Of a stretch of 64,000 nt of DNA, positions 51,708 through 63,658 are shown piece after piece; positions within the stretch are counted from its first letter, which is position 1, and each line of letters begins with the position of its first letter. The notes under the pieces were generated by a model, which saw only the letters and a list, made by a program, of their open reading frames with translations, was not told the DNA's origin and did no database searches. The position numbers and the translations under genes were made by a program. Location: NCBI GenBank assembly GCA_019843655.1, contig JACDQD010000102.1, forward strand, positions 4,969,501-5,033,500, in the 5' to 3' direction. Source of the stretch: Lethocerus indicus (Eukaryota; Arthropoda; Insecta; Hemiptera; Belostomatidae).

Positions 51708-51717
51708 TAAATAAAGT
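51708..51717. repeat. Left target-site duplication of E4
   Basis: TAAATAAAGT, repeated exactly at 51814-51823 on the other side of the 96-bp element. Confidence 0.88.
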
Positions 51718-51813
51718 ATAGAATACCTGTTTTGTGGTCTGAGAGGGGTTGAAATACCGTTCTAGCAATAGACCAAACCAGCGAGAGGAGACAGAAACAT
51801 ACGAAATATACGT
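51718..51813 (+). mobile_element. Foldback/Mutator-like element E4 (96-bp minimal derivative)
   Basis: Only the ends of the family remain: the left tip with the start of the arm (GAATACCTGTTTTGTGGTCT ... GAAATACCG, 51721-51759) joined directly to the outer part of the right arm (TAGCAATAGACCAAACCAGC ... ACGAAATATACG, 51762-51812). The exact 10-bp direct repeat TAAATAAAGT flanks it (51708-51717 and 51814-51823). This confirms the boundaries of the family and shows that 96 bp is compatible with the duplication. It either transposed in this form or was deleted after insertion. Confidence 0.9.
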
Positions 51814-51823
51814 TAAATAAAGT
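51814..51823. repeat. Right target-site duplication of E4
   Basis: An exact repeat of TAAATAAAGT from 51708-51717. Confidence 0.88.
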
Positions 51824-54415
51824 TGTTCATGGAAAAAAAAATGAAGTGCGGAGGCCAGGATCAATAATCGAATGTGATACTATAAATTTAAAACTTATTA
51901 ATTTGATAAAAAATAAGTTTTCCCTGTTCTTATGAATTAAAATAATTTGCCGTGTGTGCATCATAAAATGATACATGTATTAACAGTGTGAGTGGTTTCA
52001 TACTTCCTTCATGTAGGGGCGCCAACTTTGCATAAATGAATTTCCGCCTCTATTTTAAGACCTTGGTTGATTTTAACGTACGTCATTAGAGCTGAGAAAC
52101 GTACACAGGGAGGTAATTCATTTCGTTACCGGCCCTCTTATATTTCGCGCCTCTTTGTACTCGGGTACTTTCTTTGTATCCCTTGCACCCTTTATACTCT
52201 TTGTCTTTACACCGAAAGCAAATCAGGTTGGGTGCTCGGTGCTTCACCGTCCTAATTTTATATTGCGCATTATCATGATGACCTTCAAAGAATCTCCCTT
52301 CTATTGGTCGCTATGACAACAAATCAACACTAAAAATTGTGATGAGAAGAAGAATTAAATGATAACGGATTTCCTTTTGATGAAGACAAAAAAAATATAT
52401 TGTAGTATAAGGAATAACTATTTTCCAGTAGTCTAGGAAACATTATTTTTCCGGGATGCTTTCGAGATTTTCTGTTCGTCCAATTTCTGTTCTGTCCCAG
52501 GAATTATAACGGCTAATAATAGGTTGCATTTTAAGTTTGTTCGAAGACCGTAACTAGCGTGTCAACTGAATAAATAAAAAGGCAGAATAGGTTGACAGAA
52601 CTGCATTACGCCCCTACCCAGTAGAGCTGGTGGAATTCTGTATGAAGTAGTACATCTTGTAGCCCGACATTGGTCCCAGATATATGAATACGAGGAAAGT
52701 AATAGGGTGGCGAAACAGATACACGTTTTATATTCAAGGGTCCAGAAGGAAAGGGGAGTTTACCTTCCATATACGCGGATGTATCTCCTTGCAAAATAGT
52801 TATCAGATATCTGGTCCGCATGCTAAAACTTAAATATTAAGAATATTTAAATTCTACAAATAAATATTTATATTTCTATAAATTCAAATATTTACCGCAA
52901 CATTTATCAATTTTACCTGTTATTTTGCTGGTTTTAAACTAAGCTCAATTATTTTCAAAAAAAATATCCAACGGATCTGCGAGGGACAAGAATACTAACA
53001 AAGTACAGGACACTGAAAACAAATTTGCACCATATAACTTGTGTAACGATTGTTGAAATAATTGGGCTTCCGTAGAAGCTCGTTTAGACTTTGTGGCCAA
53101 TCGGGCTGTTATAGCTGCAAAATTAAAATTCTGCGAAACGCCCTGGGTTTTCCTTTAATGAGAAGTTTAAATCACCATAAGTATTCAAACCATCATTGGG
53201 TTCCATTTTTTAATTTTTGTTGTACAAAGGAATGAAATTTGTAAAGCAAATTCCAAATGAACATCTCGTATTCGAAAGGTCAAATTGTATTTTTACACCC
53301 ACCGCCAGAACGAATACTTCACTAATTGATAGCATAATTGGATGGGGGCAAATGGCAAATATAATGAAGGTGATGTTGGTACGGACATCATAAAAGGGCT
53401 GAACGCCCTGTTCCGGCGGGGTGTGGCCTTACCTTTGACCTTCTGACATTTGCCGCTCGGATTCGAAGACGTCGGCCGCAGCGGTAACAAAGATAAAACC
53501 TCTGTGCCGATTTCTTTCTGTTTCCAGAGACAGCGGAAGGACAGATATAAAGGGCGTAAAGGAGCAAAATATATGGTAAACAGTTGGGAGTCCAAAAAGG
53601 AACGCTTGCCTGGAGAGAGGCCGAGTATCAATAACAAACCGACGGCGTCTTGTAAGGGTTTTTTATATCGACGGGCCAAGGAATAAATGGCCGGTAAGTG
53701 GAAAACTCGCGGCAGTCGAAGGCCCCAATACCATTTTTTAGCCCGGCCATCCCTTTCGACTGCGGTGCAGCTAAAGCCCTGGTATTCTCGCTTTTCCAAG
53801 ATTCAAGAGCATCCGTCTAGCAGCCAGCGCTATCTTACAACGCACCCTCTCGAATATTTTTCTCATTGTATCCGGTCGGATTTTTCCAGTGCGAGCGGGG
53901 TCGCTAGGAATTCTATAACATATAAGAATTCTATAACATTCTATCCTTCGCCTTAAAAAAATTGAAGTATAGTCAATCCAATGTATGACGTTTACAATGT
54001 GAATGAAGGCGAGTGTTAATGTAATTAAATATATTTAACTTCCCGAGAAATCGGCATAGCGAATATAAACCAAAACGATTCCTCGGAAAAGGATTTGAGA
54101 AAATAATAATTAGGCGCAACACCAACGAAACTCACAATATTACCTTAGGATACCAAGAATATATTCAACTGCGGAAATATTACAATTAATTTACAATTGT
54201 ATAACGATAGGGTTTAATTTTTCAAGAAGTAAGGCACGTCATTATCTCTCCACCAAGTAAAATTATATATGAACAATAGAAAGCACGTTTTTGCTGATGA
54301 GGCATGTTAATGAATTTGATCGGCGGAAGGAAGCATAAGTTGAAAGGGAAAATACTTATTATAGCATTAAAAAGATCAGACCTAACGATGATAATTATCA
54401 GTGTACTGAATCAGA

Positions 54416-54436
54416 CTGGGAAGTATTTCTTCCCAG
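54416..54436. other. Perfect 8-bp hairpin
   Basis: CTGGGAAG - TATTT - CTTCCCAG, arms matching at all eight positions. Confidence 0.6.
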
Positions 54437-54517
54437 AATACCCCATTCATCGGGAAATAATTCGAGGCTGTGTTTGTCGCTCCCATTCAGTAACTTATTG
54501 CAACTTCTTTCCTCGCA

Positions 54518-54533
54518 AAGAGAGATCTCTCTT
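54518..54533. other. 16-bp perfect palindrome
   Basis: AAGAGAGATCTCTCTT reads the same on both strands and lies about 80 bp right of the hairpin at 54416-54436. It contains GAGAG words on each strand, as in GAGA-factor sites. Confidence 0.6.
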
Positions 54534-55026
54534 CTTCCTGAGAAGGTGGATTGAAAGATCTCATTTGAATTTGCGAATCCGATCGAAAGCGGGATCCCGA
54601 GCAGTCAACTTATTTATATTCCCAAACGGAGTGAAAGGATCGGTGTAAAAAAAAAAATCATTCGGAACTCCGGGATCCGAGATCGAATATTCGCCGTGGT
54701 AATACAATTTCGACCCGCCATTCATCCACGCTCTGCGGGCGTAGTATTTAGAGCGCCGTGTTTTAAATTTCAGTTGCGCCTCACGCCTACATGTGTTTGA
54801 CCTCTCAGGTTCAGGTTAAATCGAAGGTCGCAAATATACTTATTTTTACAGAATTAGACCAAATTGAAGTTTGATTGAGGTATATTTACCAAATTTGAAA
54901 CCCTTTTTTTGTTTTGTTTTTTATATGCTGTTACTATTATATCATTAAAACTCACTTAAATACAATGTAATAAATTTCATTAACAATTAAAAATTATATA
55001 TAGACATTATTGAAGTTTTCGTGTGT

Positions 55027-55125
55027 GGCTAACACCGCTACTGAAGATGGCGAGCAGCCGAAACCGGTTTAGCAAAAGACCAAACCAGCGAGAGCAGACA
55101 AAAACACACGAAATCTACGGTATTC
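55027..55125 (+). mobile_element. Foldback/Mutator-like element E5 (solo right arm)
   Basis: The outer 99 bp of the right arm are present: CTAACACCGCTACTGAAGAT, GGCGAGCAGCCGAAACCGG, CCAAACCAGCGAGAG and a terminal CGAAATCTACGGTATTC. Left tip, left arm and interior are absent, and I see no target duplication. The terminal GGTATTC is the exact reverse complement of the GAATACC at the inner start of the left arms, so this copy gives the best view of the true right terminus. Confidence 0.85.
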
Positions 55126-58100
55126 TCTTTAGCAATTTCCTGGTGCACTAAACCCAAGATATCCGCTAATTGTCACATGGGGATACAGCCGGTACCCCAT
55201 CAATAATTCATGTCATCCAGGAAGGACCACCCCCGCCACCCACCACGGCTCCGACGGGAGACACAACTCGTATACTAATCAGCAACTCATTATCACTCCA
55301 TTCCCCAACTATACTAATAGGCAGGGAGGGTCAGTTTTGCATTAATTTACTTCATTTAAAAGACTAATAAATATATTAAATACTGTCACTGTTTTGTACG
55401 GATCATATAATCAATCATGTTCTACATTATTTCTAATTTTCGGTTATTCTTCCCTGTAAATATACAATCTGAATGGAATAACAATTTCTCGCTTTATAAT
55501 GAATGTTTAATTTATGTACCCTAGATATTGCACAAAAATATTTTAATTAAAAACATAAAATCCTCTCATCGTTCACCAGGTTCAGTACATTACGATTCGA
55601 ATTAACAAGTACAGGTTTCCAAATGTCACATAAATATTCCTACATAAAGTGGATTCAAATTATCCTACCATTGCAGTATCGCTGAACTGGAACTCGGGTA
55701 CTTTCTTGTCCACCATTTCAAAATTTTTTACTCACTTGTCCTTCTTATTTTAATTTGGACATAGTGTTATTTTTACAAGGCCATATCCTCAAAACACAAA
55801 GTTTTAATCCAACCTGTCGGATTAAAGGCTGTAGTATAAGGTAAAATCTGGAACTATCCAATAATATATTGCCACCAATGTATTTTCCTTTTGACTCCCC
55901 CCTGGAGGCCAATAGGAATAAATAATCATACGGCCCAGAATAAATGGATCCGTGGCGTGGTCTCTTTATCCGATTGTTCTGCGCCATTGGGAAAAAGAAG
56001 CGATGTCTCATGTCGAAACATTCCACAGTGAAAGGCTCTCATATTTTATAAATAAAAAGCCGGATACGGTTGAGAAACGGCACTAACACCGCTTTGTACG
56101 TGCACAAGAATAATCACGTTTTGGGATTCTCAGCAGAGTGTAACCACGATTGGTGGAATTTCGGACACAGAATATTGAATAACAATGACCTATTCCCTAC
56201 AATAAATAACATTCTCAGGTAGGTTAGGATTTTTTATTTCAGTATTGATAAAGATGCGAGAAGTGACTTTCTTTTCTGTAGTTTATGAGCCGAAAATTCA
56301 GTTACCTCGATAATGTATACAGTGAGAGTAATATACTGTGACACAAAATAATTAGAGGAATAGATAAATATTTTAAATAAATTAATAATTGGTCCACCTT
56401 TGTACAACAACAGTATGCGCCGGACTGAAAAAATTATAAATAGATTGACAGACGGTGAGAAAAATGGACCAGGAATTACATCGAAAAGATTTTGATGTTA
56501 GCATTAAGCATTGATATTAAAGTGCCAAGTTAAGCTACAGAAACACCTAGGAGAAACGATAAGAGATAAAGTATTCAAATTTCTTTACTTAAGTACGTAG
56601 AATATTACAAATCCTGCTTATAGTGTCCAGAAAAAGAGAATTGCCCTTGGTCTCTCTTGGCAAATTTAATATAAAGTCTCGATTATAATGCTGATGATGA
56701 ACGCTTAAGGTCAATTTAAATATTGAAATTTCGTCTTCTCGAGTCATTTAACCGATTTACCTTCCTATTTTCCCGCTAATTATAGATTTTTAAGACTCCT
56801 CCACCTTCCACTTTCGGCCCGAGTCCAATTTCCGTACGGCTCGGTTTGAAATGTCGGAGGCGCAGTGAAATGTTTCCGATATTAAATTATTCGTATTATC
56901 CGTGACGATCCCGATTGAATTATAAACATTTTAAGACCGACTGGGAAACGGAGACTGATTTGAATAACTCGATGGAATGCGCCCCACCGGAGATGGGCCT
57001 TCAAAAGCGTTCCATTTTACCTGTCACAAAGTTCATTTGCGACGTTGAATTATGAAAATGTTTACCTAGACATTAATTTGGGTTTAGAGGACGGCTGCAC
57101 TTTTATTTGAATAATTTGAATACACCGACTGCAGACCCTTTGGACCGGGGAAACAGGATATTAGCATTCACTAATTAACACCAGTGAACGCGTTTAACCC
57201 CTTACTAGAATATCCATCACTAAGTTGGCCAATCAACTCTCCATTGTCCGTGCTTATGACTCCGTTCATTAATAAATGGCATACTAATGGCAATAATATG
57301 AGGTAGGGATTAGCCTGAAATTCCTCAACTTAGAAATTGTATATTGCAATTATTATTGAATTATTTAGGCCACGTTACGATTGTAGCACCAAAACACTTT
57401 GTATTAGAGTATCATTCCTAATTTTCAAATATATCTGTTCAGAATTTCATTGATCCTGAAACCCTTTTCACTTCAGTACTTTTAAGGTACCTTTTAAGGC
57501 GAGGAACAATATATGGTCAATTAGTTACCACGGCACAGATGAAGGCAATGAGAGTTTTACAGATATCGGCTCTGGGGCAGAAAAAGAAACAAGGAAGACG
57601 AATGGACTTCTTCTTCAAAAAGTCTTCAAAGGAATGGACTGCTTCTTGAAAAAAGTTTTCGTAAGACGAGAGAAGGAAGAAGTTAAGAGCAACGGTACTC
57701 AAAAATATGCAGCACTGGCTTTTCACACCTCAGATCCATTTGGATCAAGGATTTTCCACTCCTAGGACAGTTTAGAGAGCTCAATTTTAAGGCAGTACTG
57801 CGTATTGTAAATATCTTAAGGAAAACTATAGGCCCAATGCCAGTGTATAACTGTAAAAAAGCTCTCAAAATCTTTTTCCTATTTCTTAGACTGAACAGAA
57901 AATATAAAGTAATGCAAGGCCAAGAAATGATCCCACGTTACTAAGTTACTAGTAGGAGGAGACGTTTTATTTAGAAACACGTTATGACAGGTGAAGGTGT
58001 CAAGTCCACCCTAAAAAAATGTACTTGTTATTTTTTGAGGCCATAACTATCTGTTGTAGAATATATCAATATACTCATGCGAGTTTTTGTCTTCGTAAAA

Positions 58101-61100
58101 GACCGCCGTTTCAATATCCCACCCGGTTCCTGTGTCTCAAACGCGGCCTCTAAAATGCGATGACTTTCCCGTAAAATTGGTTCCGTAATGAAAGTGCTTT
58201 TGGCTTCGTTTCTGCTTGACATTGTAATGAAAGAAGAAGAAGAAGAAAAAGATGAGGGAGAAGTAGACAAAAAAAATGTGCGGGAGGACAGTGGAGCTTA
58301 AAAGTAGAGGTGAACTGGTAAGAGGATTAACTTTGAGTGGAGTGGGCTCCAACCGACGCTTAGGCTTTCACTGTCAAATTATTTGCCCAGTCGGCGCAAA
58401 ATGAGAAAATTATTCAAGGGAAACGGCAGCTCCTGACGATTCGGTGAATAAAAATTAAAATTGCAAAGAAGAATACAATAATTGCGACGCCTCTCTCCTT
58501 TCTCCCCTCTGGCTTTAACTGCATAAATGGAGGAACGTTATTGATTCTATGCGGGGTAACGGCGAATGATCGGTGAAAATACAGACATATAGGAACAATC
58601 ATAAATACTTATTGTTTGTGCACCATCGCACCATCTACCTTGACAGATGAAGTCATGAGTTCATGACCAACATGTTTTCTGACATTCATATATCTTACAG
58701 TTGTGATAAAGAAATAATTATTCGAATATACAAAACTCCATTTCACATACACACAATATACTGACAAGTTAAGGGACAAAAAACAACTTTTTCATAACTT
58801 CGCACGAGATGTGGTAAGTGCTTCAATATAGCACCAGAAAATGGCGTCGGCCCCGTCAAATGATATATTCAAATGGCTTGTCACTTCAATTCAGTACGGC
58901 GGCTTACATTTTTCACTTTTTCGGAAAACATTTCTAAAGTTGCGCATCAGCGAACCGACACAATTGGAATGCTAAATGTTAATGTGTTTGCCCTTATCCT
59001 GGTAAATTACGTTTTAATCATTCTCGGTCGTAAACATTGTATATTGAATGATTCCCGCCCAGCGCGCGTAACAAAACAGCAATTAGGTGCATTACACAGT
59101 ACACTGTACTTATTTAGTGGAATACAGTTTAAATCGTGGTTGAGAGCTCCGAAGCATCCAGGGTTCATTATTGCTTTCGATACAATTTCCTTCAAACGAA
59201 AATTTGTCCAATGGCCAATATATTATTATAATAAAGTATATCCATCAGTATGTTTTCAGTTAGGGCCAAAATTACAATATTTTATGGAACGGATTGGACA
59301 TGATTGTATACCACCTTTAGCGTGTTTGCCGTGCGCAGGCTTTTGTGTTTATTCGACCCGTTCGGCTGGAATACGCTTACGTGTTTAATTAATTTACCGT
59401 TGTAACATAATACTCGGCCGCGTTGGCTGGTATTATTCATTGGATCAGATAACAATTTGAGCGAACACCGTGTCCCGATGGCCCCAGACGGGAAGAAAAG
59501 GAACGGCGACAAATCGTGCCAAATAAATTAAGTGCATCGCTCTTCAATCAGAAATTCCGCACCCACCTCATTTTTTTTACACTTAATTCTAGCAGCGAAT
59601 ACAACGGGAATATTTATTCCAGACTATTTTAAGAGATTAAAAGACTCGAATAGATTAATTATAAACTTTGGAGTTATGGAATTTTCCTTTTACTATTGCT
59701 ATACTATGGCCAATTAAATAAACTGACGCAATTACTCCGTGTTCATTTCAGGGTTTTCTCTGTAGAATAATACTAGTCGGTGGAATCTCAGCCACCTTGG
59801 GTTCAAGTCCACAAGTCCCTGACTTTCCTTCCTGTTCACAATACTTAACACTAAATTTAGGTCTGAAATTGGAGAGGGAGAAAGAATTCAGAATTGTATG
59901 GATCATTTAAATTTTCAATGCGATAGCTTTTCGGTGTTTTCCTATTGGTTCAGTGTACTGTGATCGTGACGCGGGGTAAAGCGGCTCTCAGGGTGACGCC
60001 GGCAGGGCGAAACCGGGGCGAATGGAAAATTTCCCAATCCCTGGATGGCATCAAATATTCACCGGCATTGTTCTGGGGGCCTAATCGACGTTTGCGCGCA
60101 GCCAAGAGCCACTGCCGGGGCTAAGACCGCTTGAAATATTCACGGCGAATTCTCCGATGCCGGTGCCGACCGCGGCCCACTTCCCCTAATAATCTCCGGC
60201 CTCGGCTTTCCCTCAACTCCAATATCCCCCTTTGTTCGCCTTCTTTTCCGACCCGAAAGCCAAGTACGAATGCCGCCCTTACCAATAACAAACTTTAGCC
60301 CCGCCCCCGCCCCCAAAACCGCACAGCCGAAAAATAATGTTGACTTTAAATTCGAGTCGTAACGCTCCGCCCGGCTTCCCTCCCGTATTTTTTCAGCGGA
60401 ACTCAAATACAATCTCATAAACCGGAGTGTGTACTTCAAAGTTATGAGGGAATCTCATCCCATATTTCATTAACAAAAATTTCCTTTCCGCAATAAATTG
60501 GCTCCAAGGATTGCACACAAAAACAACCGATAAAATAATAGTGGACCGCTCTAGTATTAGCGGGAAGAATTAATTCTTTAGATTAAAAATAACGTGTAGA
60601 CATAGGAAAATGTCCTGTAAAAGTAAGCTATCGAGATAAGCTATTAAGATATCGGCGGGTGTCAATGCAAATGTAACTTTTTTATATAGTATGTATAAGG
60701 TGTAATTGAAAGTAATACAGAGGAGTACTTCAGCACAGCGGCATTTGCCCATTGAGCTCCAAAAGAAATCTTGTTCTTAAGTTTTTTCATTTAAAGTTCT
60801 TCTGCATTTCTTTCGCTCCAGGCCATCGAAAAAACGGAAGCTTTTTGATAAACGAGTATTAATAGCCGCAATTTTTATTTCCATTTCGTGATATTCTTAT
60901 TATATGTTATTCTTAACTAAATACAAATTTGATGCACCATTACTGACCACCATTTCTGAGTTAAATTTGGAAATTTAATCAGAATGATTCAGCGGCGCCC
61001 TAAGTAATTAAATGTAAAGGAGGGTTTGAAACTGGGCTCGAAACTCTTTTTCACTTCGAGATAAACTCTGCTGAAATTTCAGAGTTAATTATTATAATTT

Positions 61101-63420
61101 GCCCCTCCCCCCACTCTTTTAGTGGAAATTAAGCCACGAAAATAACTTGCTTAATCTCTTAATCGAAATTACAAACTGTATTAAGATTGTGCGGCTTATT
61201 ATTTTTAATAAATTTTAAAAATTCGTTTTATATCCCTCGTCCATTTCAGCCTTTATTTAATTCTTCGACTGCCAGAGGAGAAGCAAAAGAATTGTAGAAT
61301 CCAAACAGGAAGTAATTAGATAAAAATAAACCAGGAACAAAATATTTTTAAACCACTAGTCCAACCATAGGTCCAAAATATTACAGTTAATGGGACCTCA
61401 AGGGTTCCGGGTAGAGGATGAATTTTATTCAGATGCCGATCAAACGAAAATGAAATTCTCACGAATCGCTGTAAGGGTAATCGGCAAAAGGAATATTCCA
61501 TTAAACAAGAGTTCAAATGGCCTATCGCCGAACGAACTATTGGCGTAAATCCGCGTTTTTGAGACAATCGATTTTTATTGCTGCTTCAATTGTTCATGAA
61601 ATGTTCATTATCCGCCGCCGAGCGTTCAACGCTTTTGGACTCTGTCCAACCATCGCCATTGTCCTCGGGTTCAATCATTGCTCACCCTCCACCCAGTTCT
61701 CTTTTATTGGTCTACCTACTTCCGGTTTATGAACACCGCCAAATTGGACCCGCTAGTAATCCGTCTGTCATAAATCAACGGAACGTTCTGCCTGTCCGGT
61801 TGGATATCGGCCGAAAATTACGGCAATTTCCGACATGCATCATACGCGTGGCGTATCACTTTCCGACTAATAGAACGGAATTATTCAACTCCTGTTCACT
61901 ACCTCTGTCCTACTACTGTTCGTGTTACTCTAAAAATCATTTCCCATTAGGATCAGTAAAATAAACATCAGCTTCATCCTGTTCAAGATATTTTTAACTA
62001 GTCCGGTTTCGGATTCTCGTCTTGCCATTGTGCCATGGTAGTATACATTGGAGATCGTTATTCAATAAATCGTGCCAATTGATTGAGACAGGGCTACCGA
62101 AATGCGTGGAGATCGTGAAATGGGAAACTGTCGCTCTGCGGTTTTCTATTCAGTTTCAAATAAAAGTCTGATTGGGACCCGATGGAACTATTGTAGTTTC
62201 CTGGCGTTCTCCCTCCGGCCTAACTTTGTCCGGCCATGTTTCGAAACTAATTTGAATATTGGTCCAATTTTTTTGTTATTCGGCGTTTTTATTCGGGTTT
62301 ATTATTCGGTGTATAGGTCCGGAACGGATTTGTTCATGCCAATACATCCTTTCTGTTCGTTCGATTGTTCTTGGAACGCTTTTTCTGTCACCGCGTTAAT
62401 ATGAATATTCATTAAATATTGTTCCTGAACGATGTTCGATTTGATTAAGATTAAACCAAAGTCCGATGGTTCTAATTGGGTAAGTTGAACAAACTTAATA
62501 CAATTTAATTTTTGGGTCCTATGAAATACGCGTCCTGTCGTTTAGTACCTATCATCAACCGCGAGGGAAAAAACCTCCGGTATATGACCAACCAACTGAG
62601 ACCATTAATCATACCAATAATCATTAATCAGTCCTCTCGGAAGGCAGCACTCGAATTGTAGCTGTCTTGTTATACCAGTATTATTAATTGAAAACAACGA
62701 CAAACAAGAATGAAACTGGTACAACAAATAAACGGGGCCGTTAGTTGAAAAGTCCGATGGGTTTAAAAAAAAATCGGCCCAGAAACTTGTGCTTTGTAAA
62801 GCATTTTCTGGTAAGCCGGCGTGGCGGGGGACGCGATGCGGGTCACGTCGGCTGGGGCAGGGGCCGCGGGTCACAGCCCCGCTGTCCGCACACGCCAAAA
62901 TAAAACTTTTTATTACCACCACCTCAGCTACAATTGTGGCTGCCTCCCTATCTGAGTCAGCTGACCAGGCCTTCTGCATTCAGACGGCCATCTACGGCCG
63001 ATGTCTTCCCACGAAGAGCGGCCGATAATTTTCCTTTTTAAAATAAAATAAGCAATTTTTTGTCTAAGAAAATGTAAATGTTACTATTTAACAACGCGGA
63101 GTAAACAATACCTAAAATGAAGCCGGACTGGATTTTAAGGATTTAAGGATAACTGAGGTCTATATAATATTAAAATACGCGTGTTTTATTTTAATAATTC
63201 TTTTTCTGTGACGAATACAACAGGTTATAAAAGGTTAAAATTTTGTTAATATCGCGTTATGTTTGATGTGTGAAGTGGAATGAGATTGATTAAACCTCCT
63301 CTGAAGTCGTTCGCTTAGGGGTTGAGCGAGGACAGTTAAAATCGGGTTTAATGCCGTCGGTAATGAACGGAGGGTGAGGCGGCAGAGTTGAGTGGCGCCG
63401 CTAAGTGCTGACACTCTGCT
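55126..63420. other. Long non-coding stretch; GC-rich blocks at 60.1 and 62.8 kb
   Basis: No exon is supported. A GC-rich CpG block lies at 59970-60400 and another at 62790-63010. An imperfect 32-bp tandem duplication lies at 57600-57663 (GAATGGACT(T/G)CTTCTT...) and an (AAG)n run at about 58231-58246. The longest chance frame of the window (171 aa, 58873-59388) is discussed among the rejected items. The part at 63300-63420, just left of the 5'UTR exon, is CpG-containing and could hold intron or promoter elements of that gene. Confidence 0.5.
57600..57663. repeat. Imperfect 32-bp tandem duplication
   Basis: Two successive units begin with GAATGGACT(T/G)CTTCTT(C/G)AAAAA and differ at a handful of bases. 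They sit inside a frame open from about 57460 to 57762 on the plus strand, but nothing else suggests coding. Confidence 0.65.
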
Positions 63421-63464
63421 GGTGGAGCAGCCTGTGCTCTGCGACTCTGACAGACTGGTGTACT

Positions 63465-63506
63465 ACTGACTAACCTGTCCTCTCTCTCTCTCTCTCTGTG
63501 TTTCAG
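63465..63506 (+). promoter_or_regulatory. Splice acceptor: branch point, CT tract and AG
   Basis: TGACTAAC at 63467-63474 matches the metazoan branch-point consensus. It is followed by a pyrimidine tract with (TC)8 at 63481-63497, then TGTGTTTCAG ending at 63506. The spacing from the branch A to the AG is about 33 nt. All parts are near-ideal, so the exon begins at 63507 and a 5' non-coding exon must lie further left, inside or outside the window. Its position could not be determined. Confidence 0.85.
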
Positions 63507-63609
63507 GTGGAAGGAGGATCCAGCCGTCGCCGGCCGGGAAGGCGAGTGTTTCGGGTCTCGCGGGTGTAGTGTGTGGGTAGTATGAGGTGGTCATCGCCCA
63601 GCTAGCACC
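63507..63609 (+). other. 5'UTR part of the signal-peptide exon
   Basis: 103 bp of GC-rich, CpG-containing transcribed leader between the acceptor and the start codon. It contains one upstream ATG, at 63582. If the acceptor were not used, the same stretch could belong to a first exon with its promoter in the CpG-containing DNA at 63300-63420, but the strength of the acceptor argues against this. Confidence 0.75.
63582..63605 (+). promoter_or_regulatory. Seven-codon upstream ORF
   Basis: ATG AGG TGG TCA TCG CCC AGC TAG encodes MRWSSPS and stops four bases before the main ATG (63610). Its start context (GTAGTATGA) is weak with respect to the G at +4 but has G at -3. Such a close-spaced uORF would reduce or regulate initiation at the main start, by leaky scanning or reinitiation. 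Confidence 0.7.
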
Positions 63610-63658
63610 ATGGCCTGGACCTACTTCAGCATTCTAATCGCCCTTCTCTCTATCATCG
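63610..63658 (+). CDS. First coding exon of a secreted or membrane protein (signal peptide)
   Basis: The start ATG sits in a good context (GCACCATGG). Sixteen codons encode MAWTYFSILIALLSII, a short N-terminus followed by a hydrophobic stretch of Ile, Leu and Ala: a typical signal-peptide h-region with no charged residues. The exon then ends after the first base of the next codon at the donor GTACGT (63659-63664), a phase-1 intron. Codon third positions are mostly C, unlike the flanking DNA. The frame stays open for 72 further codons beyond the donor, but that part is AT-rich and intron-like. Splitting the signal peptide with a phase-1 intron is common in arthropod cell-surface genes, including immunoglobulin-domain families, but the mature protein lies outside the window and no family can be named. 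Confidence 0.8.

Larger units (their letters stand above)
51824..55026. other. Non-coding stretch with GC-richer block at 53.4-53.9 kb
   Basis: No exon is supported. The block 53440-53890 is GC-richer and open on both strands (168 aa minus; 78 and 89 aa plus), which points to composition. A GAATTCTATAACA repeat with an 18-bp period lies at 53908-53940. Two perfect dyads near 54.4-54.5 kb are listed separately. The rest is AT-rich. Confidence 0.5.

Noticed and set aside
53293..53799. 168-codon minus-strand frame
   Set aside because: It lies in a GC-richer block where the plus strand is also open (53450-53686, 53687-53956). Stop-codon scarcity explains all of them, and the peptide matches nothing I know.
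57460..57762. Open plus-strand frame of about 100 codons containing the 32-bp duplication
   Set aside because: It has no early ATG, no convincing acceptor and purine-rich sequence that lacks stops by composition.
58873..59388. 171-codon open frame, + strand, the longest in the window
   Set aside because: No recognisable domain, no splice-bounded structure, AT-driven Tyr/Lys/Phe content in its second half and an overlapping minus-strand frame. With this much sequence in six frames, one frame of this length is plausible by chance.
59775..59820. GGGTTCAAGTCC word resembling a tRNA B box
   Set aside because: I could not fold acceptor, D and anticodon arms around it, and no A box lies at the proper spacing.
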